From positions 1 through 12,387 of the forward strand of contig DKEG01000059.1 of assembly GCA_002452095.1 (NCBI GenBank): 12,387 nt of DNA, in the 5' to 3' direction. Of the stretch, positions 12,366 to 12,387 are shown piece after piece. The DNA is from Bacteroidales bacterium UBA6828. Its GTDB lineage: Bacteria; Bacteroidota; Bacteroidia; Bacteroidales; Paludibacteraceae. A model generated the notes under the pieces. The model had not been told where the DNA came from. It saw nothing but the letters and a program-made list of their open reading frames with translations, and made no database searches. Position 1 is the first letter of the stretch. The number at the start of each line of letters is the position of its first letter. The position numbers were made by a program, and so were the translations under genes.

Positions 12366-12387
12366 AGTAGGTGATTAGTAGGTGATT
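12366..12387. repeat. 11-base AGTAGGTGATT direct repeat at the window edge
   Basis: Two perfect adjacent copies (12366-12376 and 12377-12387) run exactly to the end of the window, so the array may continue beyond it. Confidence 0.8.

Overview
The window comes from a member of the Bacteroidota, most likely the order Bacteroidales. Four start regions carry promoters of the Bacteroidota type (TTTG, about 20 bp, TAnnTTTG), start codons lack strong Shine-Dalgarno sequences, and the gene content fits: a YidC with a long periplasmic part, FadL-like and small beta-barrel outer-membrane proteins, and a second EF-G paralog. No tRNA, rRNA, CRISPR array or complete insertion sequence is visible.

Layout. 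Positions 1-152 have no gene but hold a two-hairpin repeat. From 223 to 5230 a plus-strand cluster reads kdsB (LPS sugar activation), deoD (purine salvage), an outer-membrane protein, yidC (membrane insertase) and a second outer-membrane protein. Each outer-membrane gene starts inside the stop codon of the gene before it (ATGA overlap). Positions 5231-5574 are a convergent spacer with a strong terminator and short repeats. From 8784 down to 5575 a minus-strand cluster reads Lrp/AsnC regulator, trpS, a small acidic secreted protein and a FadL/OmpP1-like outer-membrane protein. An O-methyltransferase is read divergently from the regulator (8922-9551), and the two promoters physically overlap. 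Positions 9552-9951 are a second convergent spacer with promoter-like boxes, a 149-bp element with perfect 16-bp inverted ends and two terminators. A 718-residue EF-G paralog lies on the minus strand (9952-12108), with its own promoter and a short upstream ORF in its leader. The right end (about 12284-12387) is a patchwork of short tandem repeats.

How the genes relate. The plus cluster is mainly an envelope-building set with one salvage enzyme. The minus cluster joins an amino-acid-sensing type regulator to tryptophanyl-tRNA synthetase and then to an exported protein pair. The EF-G paralog lacks the catalytic histidine of canonical EF-G and resembles EF-G2 of Bacteroides thetaiotaomicron, which is known to support translocation without GTP hydrolysis during starvation.

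The most unusual material is non-coding. A two-hairpin element occurs at both ends of the window with a first stem that differs in sequence but still pairs. Perfectly periodic 7-, 8-, 9- and 11-base microrepeats sit in gene junctions; the 8-base family occurs at three intercistronic spacers, always in gene-strand orientation.
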